A stretch of DNA of 64,000 nt from Rhynchopus euleeides (Eukaryota > Euglenozoa > Diplonemea > Diplonemida > Diplonemidae), in NCBI GenBank assembly GCA_963210315.1, contig OY723319.1, positions 434,001 through 498,000 on the forward strand, in the 5' to 3' direction. The position numbers were made by a program, and so were the translations under genes. Below are positions 37,101-46,355 of the stretch, piece by piece; the stretch's first letter is position 1, and each line of letters opens with the position of its first letter. The notes beneath the pieces were generated by a model. That model saw only the letters and a program-made list of their open reading frames with translations. It searched no databases and was not told the DNA's origin.

Positions 37101-40100
37101 CTAGCGGCACACCGACAGCTGGAAGTCGGACACAGCCCCGTTCAGCGAGGGTGCGCTCGGTGTGCGGCTGCGGCCGATGAAGTTGCTGCTGCGCACCACG
37201 TCTCTGGGGAGGTGCACAGAACCGCGCCCGCACTCAACCCCGTCCATGTACACCACAGCAACCCCGCCACCAGAGCTGCCGGCACGTGCGATGATGGCCT
37301 CGAGGGTGAAGGGCTGGTGCAGGGGGGGCTGTGCCGTGCACGACACAGCCTGCCACATGAGCCCACGGAACACAACCAGCCTGGGTGCTCCGGTGGTGCC
37401 GTCCTGCACAAGCCGCACGCTGTCCTGCCCAAGGTCGCGGGCAAAGTCACACACCGTCGCATGCATGACGTGGCTGTTGATCGTCACCGTCGCACGCACG
37501 TACAGCTCCGCCCCTCCGAAGGTGACGGGTGCAGTCCCAACGAAGTCGCTGGAGGAGGCGAAGTTGGACACAGGTGTTGGCTTGGCGCACGGCTTCAGAA
37601 CAGGCGGAGTGCACTTCGAGAGGAGGAAGTCCCACACATCCCCCTTAAGCGGATCACCGGCACCAGTGTGGCTCCGCCCGATGGCATTGCTGCTCCGCAC
37701 CACGACATGCGGCAGGGGCAGCGCACCCCGCCCACACTCCACCCCGTTGATGAAGACCGCAGCAAGCCCGCTGCCGGGAGGACCGTCCGCACGTGTCATC
37801 GTCGCCTCCAGCAAGAACGCCACCCCGACAGCAGGCAGGGGCGCGCAGTCGATGCTGTGCCACAGCAGCCCGCGGAACACAACCAGCACCAGCTTCTTGT
37901 CCGCAACCATCACCCGGAAGCTGTCCTGTCCCGCACTGCGCCCCAGGTCGAACACCGTTGCCCAGGTCTGCACGTTCTTCAGCAGGACGACGGCACGCAC
38001 GTACAGCTCCCCTCCGAAGGTGATGGGTGCAGTCTCGCTGAAGTCCTTGGAGGTGGTGAAGCTGGTCACAGGTGTCGGTGTGTCACACGGCTTATTGACA
38101 GTGGGAAGAACACAATGTGACAGTTCGAAGTCAGACACAGTCCCGTCAAGCGGCAGGTTTTGCACGGTGTGGCTGTGACCGATGAAGTTGCTGTTGCGCA
38201 TGACGACTGTCGGGACAGCGACAGGACCACGTGCGTACTCCACACTGTTGACATACATCACAGCAACACCACTGTCACTGAACGGACTGTCACGTGTGAT
38301 CGTCAATTCGAGAAGGAACTTTCGACCGAGTGGGACCTGGGCTGTTCCTTCCACACGGTCTGGTGTTGTACCGTCCGTCTCAAACATCAGCTTCCCAGTC
38401 CTCCCCAACTGCGAGATCACGAAGCCGTACTTCTGCTGTTCTGTTGTGAAATCGATAATTCTCCCACCCGAGGTGGCCGCCGTCACCTCGACAAACGCAC
38501 GCACGTACAGCTCCCCTCCGAAGGTGATGGGTGCAGTCTCATCGAAGGTGCTGGAGGTGGTGAAGCTGATCACAGGTGTTAGTGTGTCGCACGGCTTCTG
38601 AACAGGCGGAGTGCACTCTTCCAGTAGGAACCCAGATAGACTGTATTGAAGCTGTTCAGCGTGATCGGGGCCACGGACGATGTAGTTACTGTTCCGCATC
38701 ACCTTGACTGGCAGGGCTACAGGACCACGTGCGTACTCCAGACCATTCAGATACATCACAGCAACACCACTGTCACTGAATGGACTGTCACGTGTGATCG
38801 TGAGTTCGAGAAGGAATTCTTGGCCGAGTGGGACCTGAGCTGTTCCCTCCACACTCTCCGGTAATGCCGCCCCGTCCGTCTTATTTGTACCGTCCGTTTC
38901 AAACACCAGCCTCCCAGTCGTTCCCAATCTCGAGATCACGAAGCCGTACTTCTGACCTTCTGTTGCAAAATCAAGAACTCTCGAACTTGACTCATTCGTC
39001 AAATTGACGAATGCACGAAGGTACAGATCCCCTCCGAAGGTAATGGGTGCAGTCTCGCTGAAGTCCTTGGAGGTGGTGAGGCTGGTCACAGGTTTCAGGT
39101 TGTAGCACGGCTTCGGAACAGGTGGAAGAGCACACTGTGACAGTTCGAAGTCAGACACACTGCCACCAAGGTTTGCATCATTGAGGTCATGACTGTGACC
39201 GATGTAGTTGCTGTTTCGGATCACATTTGTCGGCATCACGACAGGGCCACGTGCATCCTCTTCACCGTTGATGTAGATGACGGCAACACCAGTCCCATTC
39301 CAAGGATCGCTCCGTGTGATCGTGACCTCGAGATGGAACGGCTGAACGAGCGGCACCTGCCTTGTTCCGAGCACCTTCTGCTCTCCCTCACCATCAGTGG
39401 ACACCATTAGCTTCCCAGTACCCAGCAGGGTGAGCACGAAGGGGCACTGCCCTGACGCTGTCCTGAAGTCAATCACTCTGCCATTCTGGGTGTAGCTGTT
39501 GATCTTCACAACCGCACGAAGATACAGTTCCCCTCCGAAGGTGATGGGTGCAGTCTCATCGAAGTCAGCGAAGGAGGTGAAGCTGGTCACAGGTATGAGT
39601 TTGTCGCACGGCTTCGGAACAGGTGGAGTGCACTGTGACAGTTGGAAGTCAGACACACTGCCCTTCAGGATCGCATCCAGAGTATTATGGCTGTGACCGA
39701 TGAGGTTGCTGTTCCGCGGTATCTTCGGGGGGTCGAGCACGCCGCCATGTGAGTATTCCGCCCCATCCACATATATGTGAGCGCTCGCTGTAGTGGAACC
39801 CTTCGACCTGACGGTTATGATAGACAGTTCGAGGAGGAACGGCCGGCCGAGTGGCAGCATTTTATTCGATTTTACCGACGAAAATGAACCTGGGACGCCG
39901 TCAACCATGAGAACAAACGTACCGCTCGTCCCTTCTTGGGCGATCACAACACCATATGCTGCCTCTGCATCTCCGTACTGTTGCCTGAAATCAAACACTC
40001 TCGCGTAGTTTGTGTACTCATCGATCTGAACAGTCGCACGCACGTATATCTCTCCTCCGAAGGTGATGGGTGCAGTCCCATCGAAGTCGTTGGAGGTGGT

Positions 40101-40733
40101 GAAGCTGGTCACAGGTATCAGGTTGTCGCACGGCTTCATCACAACAACAGGAGGGCTGACAGTCGGCACAGGAGGAGCAGGGGTATCAGAAGCGCACTGC
40201 AACAGCAGGAAGTCAGACACACTCCCGTCAAGGGGTGCGTCTTGGGGTGCGTGGCTGTGACCGATGTAGTTGCTGTTCCGTGTTCCCTCAGGCAGCAGAC
40301 CCACCTTCGATCCCACCTCCTTCCCGTCGATATGTATCGCAACAAGAACATGCGCACTCACAGTACTGATACGTGTGATAGTGACTTCGGCAAGGAACTC
40401 TTCATCGATTGGGGCCTGCGCTTCGGACTCCAACCAGAATGGTTCCGATACGATGGTATCTATCATGACAACTAACCTCCCGGATAAATCGCTTTGGGCG
40501 AGGACCAACGCGGACCCATAAGCGCCTTCGCTCCATTCCATGAAATCGAACACTCTGGCGTAGCGTGTGTATTTGTTGATCTTCACCGTCGCACGCACGT
40601 ACACCTCCCCTCCGAAGGTGATGGGTGCAGTCTCATTGAAGTCGCTGGAGGAGGCGAAGCTGGCAACGGTGTAGGATGGCTGGCATGGCTGCACACTTAA
40701 ACATAGCGGCACCACCACCGCCAACAGCCACAT
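37101..40733 (-). CDS. Secreted seven-module LamG/concanavalin-like protein, paralogue 3
   Basis: The protein has 1,210 aa. The start is ATG 40733-40731 (signal peptide MWLLAVVVPLCLSVQPC); an acceptor-like CTCCTTGCAG ends 24 nt upstream. The modules follow the pattern of the gene at 22194-25760, but module 1 (PCQPSYTVASFASSSDFNET) is diverged from the other two copies, and the linker to module 2 has a Pro/Val-rich insert (TPAPPVPTVSPPVVV). Module 3 (PCDKLIPVTSFTSFADF) is nearly identical to module 3 of paralogue 1 and absent from paralogue 2. Modules 6-7 are shared by all three. Single exon, no membrane segment. Confidence 0.8.
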   Translation of the reverse strand: MWLLAVVVPLCLSVQPCQPSYTVASFASSSDFNETAPITFGGEVYVRATVKINKYTRYARVFDFMEWSEGAYGSALVLAQSDLSGRLVVMIDTIVSEPFWLESEAQAPIDEEFLAEVTITRISTVSAHVLVAIHIDGKEVGSKVGLLPEGTRNSNYIGHSHAPQDAPLDGSVSDFLLLQCASDTPAPPVPTVSPPVVVMKPCDNLIPVTSFTTSNDFDGTAPITFGGEIYVRATVQIDEYTNYARVFDFRQQYGDAEAAYGVVIAQEGTSGTFVLMVDGVPGSFSSVKSNKMLPLGRPFLLELSIITVRSKGSTTASAHIYVDGAEYSHGGVLDPPKIPRNSNLIGHSHNTLDAILKGSVSDFQLSQCTPPVPKPCDKLIPVTSFTSFADFDETAPITFGGELYLRAVVKINSYTQNGRVIDFRTASGQCPFVLTLLGTGKLMVSTDGEGEQKVLGTRQVPLVQPFHLEVTITRSDPWNGTGVAVIYINGEEDARGPVVMPTNVIRNSNYIGHSHDLNDANLGGSVSDFELSQCALPPVPKPCYNLKPVTSLTTSKDFSETAPITFGGDLYLRAFVNLTNESSSRVLDFATEGQKYGFVISRLGTTGRLVFETDGTNKTDGAALPESVEGTAQVPLGQEFLLELTITRDSPFSDSGVAVMYLNGLEYARGPVALPVKVMRNSNYIVRGPDHAEQLQYSLSGFLLEECTPPVQKPCDTLTPVISFTTSSTFDETAPITFGGELYVRAFVEVTAATSGGRIIDFTTEQQKYGFVISQLGRTGKLMFETDGTTPDRVEGTAQVPLGRKFLLELTITRDSPFSDSGVAVMYVNSVEYARGPVAVPTVVMRNSNFIGHSHTVQNLPLDGTVSDFELSHCVLPTVNKPCDTPTPVTSFTTSKDFSETAPITFGGELYVRAVVLLKNVQTWATVFDLGRSAGQDSFRVMVADKKLVLVVFRGLLWHSIDCAPLPAVGVAFLLEATMTRADGPPGSGLAAVFINGVECGRGALPLPHVVVRSSNAIGRSHTGAGDPLKGDVWDFLLSKCTPPVLKPCAKPTPVSNFASSSDFVGTAPVTFGGAELYVRATVTINSHVMHATVCDFARDLGQDSVRLVQDGTTGAPRLVVFRGLMWQAVSCTAQPPLHQPFTLEAIIARAGSSGGGVAVVYMDGVECGRGSVHLPRDVVRSSNFIGRSRTPSAPSLNGAVSDFQLSVCR

Positions 40734-41372
40734 ACAACCCCAGCAGTGCTGTGTACCCTGCAAGGAGGTGTGATCATCGGTTGTGCAGCCCACCCCACAT
40801 GGCAACGCCAGTCGGGTGTTGCTGAATCGCAACGTCTTTGATTTTGCAATGCAAGAGTTCCTTCACATGCCCCACGCGGGTGTGGAACAACGGAGGAACA
40901 GTGCAATTCTAGAAGGCTTGCCAGCGGCGGGAGGGGGGGGTGGGTGGGCAGGGATTCCTAGGGCATTCGTCTGTCTCACCACTGCACTGCAGTCTACCGT
41001 GTCACATTACTTATTCCTTTTGGTTGGTTTTCCTCGGGCCACCCGGCCGCCCCCCCCCCCCCCCAGCCCCCCGCCCCATCCTGACGGGCTGGACCAACCA
41101 GGCCAGTGGCATACACAATGCTGACTCCGAGACAACTGCTGCCGCTTCCACCCCCCAAGGAAGGCCACACCCCCCAAGCTTTCTGTCGTACAACACCACC
41201 CTTTGCATTGCATGAGCAAGCTCACCGTCCCCTCACACCACACACGTGGGGCGATTGCCTTCAGGTGATTCTCACTCGACAGTGCACTGGCGGCCACCAT
41301 ACGCCCCCAGATGTGAAGACGTCCCTACATTTTGCATAGCGGTTGTGCGGTGAAAAACGGAGGGGGGGGGGG

Positions 41373-41422
41373 GTATTGAAATAGAAGTAGAAGGAATCAC
41401 AAGGATGATCTCCCTTCACTCG
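41373..41422 (+). repeat. Dispersed repeat block 1, copy 2
   Basis: GTATTGAAATAGAAGTAGAA follows a G-run and ends GATGATCTCCCTTCACTCG. It is related to 19621-19680 and 42350-42407. Confidence 0.7.
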
Positions 41423-42349
41423 TTATGCAGGGTTGTGTCTGAGATACAGTGATGTATCCGGCCTGCGTTGTGGAGAGAGAGAGAGGGGGGGGGGAGGGGG
41501 GGGGTGCCGGTTCGTTGGGCACGGTTGTGTAAAGGCAGAGATAGAGTTACGGGAATACATCCACAGAGGTGGGTGTGTGGGTGCGTGAGGCGTGGCAGCA
41601 GTTTTCGCGCCACAATATACAACAAGAATCTTCGGATTTTTTTTCCACATGGTTCATATTTTGCCTCACTCACAGGGGGGACTCTGCGTGCCCCGCCCCC
41701 CTTCCCCCTTCCCCCCCACCCCCCACCCCCCTCTGCCAAAAGGCTGTCCAAAGTTCGAGCATTTAGAAAACGCAGGGTTCACCGCTGGGTTCCACCACCA
41801 CCACCACCCTCCCTCCCCTCCCCAACAACAGGCTTGTTATCAAGATCAGCTCAATGGATCCTCTCTGAGTTTCGTGCTCGCCGCCAGTGGGATACCGATT
41901 TGTCATCAGTAACCGTACCTGAGCCCCCGGGTCTGCGCCCTTCCCGACCCTCTTCACAGGAGGCAAGCCCCTCTCCCTAGAGGAAGGAAGGAGCCTAGAC
42001 TAGAAACAGCCTTGAGGAAGGAAGGAGAGGGGAGTGGGGACTTCGTGCCCCGGAGCCGAAAACAGTGCGTTTTTTTTGGGGTGTATTTCATCCTGTCCTG
42101 CTAAGAGGCGAAAAGCCCCCAAAGTTTTCCGGAAAGTTCTCGAGAGTGAAGACACCCCAGTGAAGGAGAAGTGACGGAAAATATCCCCCCGCCGAAGGCC
42201 TCTCACAGGGGAGGGAGACGGCCAAAAAAATCGTTCAAATCATTCAAAGGGGAAGCACGTAGTGTCGATCCCCCTTCTCTTGCTGTTAATTTCAGTTGAC
42301 GGAGATGGGGGGTTAAAGAGTAGAATGTAGAAGCGGAGACGGGGGGGGG

Positions 42350-42407
42350 GTATTGAAGTAGAAGTGGAAGTGGAAGGAAGCACAAGGATGATCTCCCTTC
42401 ACTCGTA
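42350..42407 (+). repeat. Dispersed repeat block 1, copy 3
   Basis: GTATTGAAGTAGAAGTGGAA follows a G-run and ends GATGATCTCCCTTCACTCG. It is closest to 41373-41422. Confidence 0.7.
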
Positions 42408-42665
42408 GGAGATGGGGTGGAGGGGGGGCGGGGGGTGGGGGGAAGCGAAAAACATATTCTTCTTTCTGCACCAAAAAAAATACCTAGCGATGAAGAACCT
42501 AATACGGATTCTCCAACCCGGCAGTGGAGGTTGGCAACGGCACGCCGTCGCACTGTATTCTTCTATGGTTATGAAGACGAATACGCGCTTGTTAGGGGGG
42601 TGGGGGGGTGGGGGCAAGAATGTGTTGTAAAGCAAGGGGCAAATAGACCAGGCAAAATCAGTTAA

Positions 42666-45145
42666 CCCTTTACGGTCTAGGCACCCCTGACTTATTTTTA
42701 GTTTTGGGGGGGCACTTTTGTGACTTCGGTGAACCTGACGCGACCACGCAGAACAGAAATGTCAAGTACCATAGTGGGGCTATTTTGACTCGCGGAATCC
42801 ACGATTGCAAGAAATTTTGAAAAAATCCAAGGAGGATCCTTGAAATCGGTAGTGGACAGTAGCGGACAGGGCGGACATTTCCTTGTGGAAAAAGTGCCCG
42901 AAAAAAAAATTCGAAAAGGTCCCCCTTACAGAATTCGCCTTTTTTCAAAAAATCGGAAAATTTCGGACCGCAATTTGTACCCAAGAAAGTGCCGAATTTT
43001 CGGACTTGGTCCGATTTGAACGATTTCCGTGCCTCTTGCAACCCCCATGAGGGGGGGCTGCTGTTTCGGGTTCTTCCGGTGGTACATGCTGGGGTGTCAG
43101 GACAGGGAATCCTGCTCGCTGTACCCGGTGATCCCTGACGCAGCCAGGAAGTGGAGAGCCTTGGAACCCTGGTTGAGGCCTGTAACACCCGGCCTTCCTG
43201 CCACTTCTGGCATTGTGGAGTGGAGGTGGATATGGAGAAGGTTCTCTCTCCGTCCGGTCGAGCACAACCGTCCTCTCCAGCCAGGGGCCATCTACTTTCC
43301 AAACAAGGGCCAGGAACATGCTCAAACAAACTAATTGATCAGAAAATCTGGCTAGCCGTGGAATCATTGAGCAAAATTTGGGGAGTGATTGGTGCCCCAT
43401 TGCTGCATATGACATGTCCATTTTTGACGATTTTTGGGCAGAATTTGGTGCGTGGGACCTTTCGATTTTCATGAATTTTTCGGAATTTTCGTGGGGACCG
43501 GTACCCCATTTGAGGGCCAAAAATCTCATTTCCGAGGCCTGGGAATGGTCGCAGTGGCCTCAGATGTCCAAAAACGTTCAATTGACCTCTCCTCGAAAAA
43601 AAATTCGAAAGGTCCCCCCTACTGGCACCCCGGATTAGGACATGTCTCTGGGGGTGCCCGGGGGCATTTTTGGCCCATTTTTGGCTGGGGAAAATGGGCC
43701 ATTTTTCACGATTTTTTCGGTTTTTTGTCCGGACCGGCACCGCATTTGAGGGGCAAAAATCTGATTTCCGAGGCCCGGGAATGGTCGCAGTGGCTTCATT
43801 TGGCCAAAAACGTTCAATTTACCCTTCTCCAAAAAAAAAATCGAAAGGGTCCCCCCCTACAAATCGCCGGTCTTAGGAAATTTTTTTTGGGCACCCAGAT
43901 TTCAAAAATTTTCAAACTATTTTCTGGACCAAAAATCAAACTATTGAGGTCCTGGCCGGACATGTCCGGGGGGGGGTCAAAATTGGATTTCCCGAATTTC
44001 CGGGTCCGGACATGTCCGCCCGGACATCCGGACACCAGAAAATGTCCGCCCGGACATGTCCGCCCTGTCCGGGGCGGACATTTCTGGATGTCCGGATGTC
44101 CGGGCGGACATGTCCGGGCGGGAAATTCGGGAAATGTCCGGGGGGGGGGGGGGGGGGGGGGGGGGTCAAAATTGGACCCGGACATCCGGACACCCGGATT
44201 TCCGGGTCCGGGCATGTCCGCCCTGTCCGCCCTGAAATCGCCTAAGGGGCCGGGGGAAATCCAGGAAATTCGGGAAATCCAGGAATATGAAGAATCCTCC
44301 CAAGCAGAAAATTCCTCAAATGGGCATCCTTTGTGCATCGCCCATGATGGCCTATTCCCCCCTCGAAAATCGGGGTGTCGGAATTTTCTCTCGAAAAAAA
44401 TACGGGGTGGTGGTGAGTAGTGGTGGAAACAGGTGATAACTGTGACAGAATGAGCACAGTGGAATTCTAGATCGAAAGAATCGGTCAATTTGGTGGAGCA
44501 GAACACTCCTGAGTGCCACCTCGGACTTGCAAGCCCTGTGGGCCCTGCCTGGTCAACTCCCATCAGTGGGGTACGGGATTTACGTACGGCCTTGCGGGTC
44601 AGTTCTTGGATTCCTTCTCATCAGCCCCAGGGTTCTCCATGATATTTTGAACAGCGGAATCCACCATCGCGAGAGATTCTGAAAAAGAATGAGCAGAAAA
44701 TTCCTGAAGTGGGTCTCCTTTGTGCACCCCTCAAACATGCCTGACGTTCCCTCAAATTCGGGGGTGCTGGGAGGAGGCTGTTCCGTATCCGATGGTCGCG
44801 AAAATTGGCGGAACCACATGCAATATGTGACAGAATCGGCACAGCAGAATTCAAGATCACAAAAATTGGTCAATTTAGTGGAGTAGAACATCACCAGGAA
44901 TTGTAGGTCATGGTGGGGTCCATGAGGTGGGGAAATCGACCAAAAATCTGACTTTTTGTGAAATTCTCTTTCAGAAATAAAATATTCTCTGCTCCGCCTT
45001 TCTCGCCGAAACTGGTCGCATTTGATTCCGTTGTGCTCGAACATTTCGAGAATGCAAAAATCGGTCAAAAAGTCGAAAATTAAAGCCATTTACTCAGGGA
45101 TGCTAGACATAACCGTACATATATGTACGGTCCGCTGGTAAAGGG
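42666..45145. mobile_element. piggyBac-like element with TTAA target duplications
   Basis: The inverted ends CCCTTTAC (42666-42673) and GTAAAGGG (45138-45145) are each flanked directly by TTAA (42662-42665 and 45146-45149), the signature of the piggyBac superfamily (TTAA target, termini beginning CCC). The element is 2,480 bp. The interior holds two diverged direct repeats (about 43455-43625 and 43690-43855), a long G-run at 44139-44166 and a palindromic GGACATGTCC array. No intact transposase is visible, and base composition is more AT-rich than in the flanks. It is probably a non-autonomous or dead copy. Confidence 0.65.
43950..44240. repeat. CCGGACATGTCCGG-type palindromic array
   Basis: More than ten GGACAT/ATGTCC half-sites occur here, many paired as GGACATGTCC, around a 28-base G-run. 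It lies inside the TTAA-flanked element. Confidence 0.8.
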
Positions 45146-45254
45146 TTAACGTGCGTTAGATTGAAAGGGGGGTGGGGGTGGGGGGGTGGGGGAGGTGAGA
45201 CATGCGAGCGAGATGCCTGTGTGCAGACATTCTCTTTGGCGAAGGAGGGGGATA

Positions 45255-45319
45255 TTTTTGATTGTCGAGAGTGAAAGGAAACGCAAGTCTCCCAGCACCT
45301 TCTTGCAATGTTAGTCCTT
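45255..45319 (+). repeat. Dispersed repeat block 2, second copy
   Basis: It contains GCAAGTCTCCCAGCACC and TTGCAATGTTAGTCC, matching 19711-19783. It begins just outside the TTAA-flanked element. Confidence 0.7.
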
Positions 45320-45840
45320 GGCGAAGGGGGCGGGGTGTGTGTGTGTCCAAAATCTGAGTTTTTTTTTGAGCAGGCTGGTTCTTCATGGAAGTGTGATTTG
45401 CCTTGAGGCCCTGCCGGTTTATTAACCCACAGAGGGCTGGCCTGAGCGAGCAAGGCGATGCCATAAGGAGGCCTGTGCGAAGGCAGCTCCACACGGGATA
45501 TTCTCTGCATAGCACTGCACAGCTGCAGAAAAAGGAGCACACAGCAACTCCACAAGGTGATCTTTGCACCGGTACAGTTCCCTGCGTTGCGAGCACAGCA
45601 ACTCTCCGTGTGTAGGATGATTCATTTCCTGTGTGGATGCACGAACGAACACAGGCACTGCCTAATAGGCTTTCTTTGCGAGAGACCAGGCGCCTGGTTA
45701 ATGCAAAAAAGGACAAGACTGCACAGTTTGGACTTCTTTGGGGGAGGAGGGGGGCTGGGGGGGGGGGGGGGGTATTTTTTTCGCAAGATCCACCAAGAAA
45801 GCCAACTGGTGTCCAGCTCGGCTTCCAAAAAAAAATATAC

Positions 45841-46136
45841 CGTATACGTAAATATTATGGAACGGGCCCATTTTTGGCCGGTCCGTTCCATAATATTTAC
45901 GTTCCAAAATATTTACAGGGCCAGTTCGGGACTCGGTGGTGAGGACGGCTTGCGTCAGGAATCGCGCGAAAAGTGCACGAGTAGGTCCCGTCAGGGACTC
46001 TGTACGCCGTCCGATCACCTGGTCCAAGTCCCCGAGTCGCAGAAAGCCCTGTAAATATTATGGAACGAAAAAAATCTGGAACGCCAACCCACCAGCGTTC
46101 CAAAATATTTACGTTCCATAATATTTACGTATACGG
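45841..46136. mobile_element. Foldback MITE with TA target duplication
   Basis: The termini CCGTATACGTAAATATTATG are inverted at 45841 and 46136 and flanked by TA at 45839-45840 and 46137-46138. Each arm is itself a hairpin containing further inverted copies of GTAAATATT-TGGAACG. The element is 296 bp with no coding capacity. The type is consistent with Tc1/mariner-derived MITEs. Confidence 0.85.
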
Positions 46137-46355
46137 TATTAGATGGTGCGCCTTCTATGTCTGTACAAACCGGTACATGCGGCAAAAAATGGCTCTTGTT
46201 GGAGGGGGGGAAAGCAGGTGGTGAGTTCCGCCGCCTGCCTTGCGTTGGAACGCACAGCCGAAACACATGCCGGCGGGCGGGGGTGACGGCGAGGGGGGAG
46301 TGGACCCTAGAGCCCTGCCCTCCTCCTTGCCGCACCCCAGCACAGCAGCATGCCG

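Larger units (their letters stand above)
40758..42661. other. Intergenic upstream of paralogue 3
   Basis: No gene is supported. G- and C-runs are frequent (41048, 41361, 41487, 41700). Two copies of a dispersed repeat (41373-41422 and 42350-42407) lie here. The ATCGTTCAAAT motif at 42230-42246 recurs at 33471-33490. Confidence 0.5.

Noticed and set aside
42945-43330. piggyBac transposase Cys-rich C-terminus in the TTAA element
   Set aside because: A few Cys residues lie in overlapping minus-strand frames, but spacing does not match the family and there is no upstream DDD core.
44139-44166. Long G-runs as telomere or special G4 genes
   Set aside because: G- and C-runs of 10-28 bases are scattered over the whole window in non-coding DNA without a telomere-like unit; a general feature of this genome rather than a locus.
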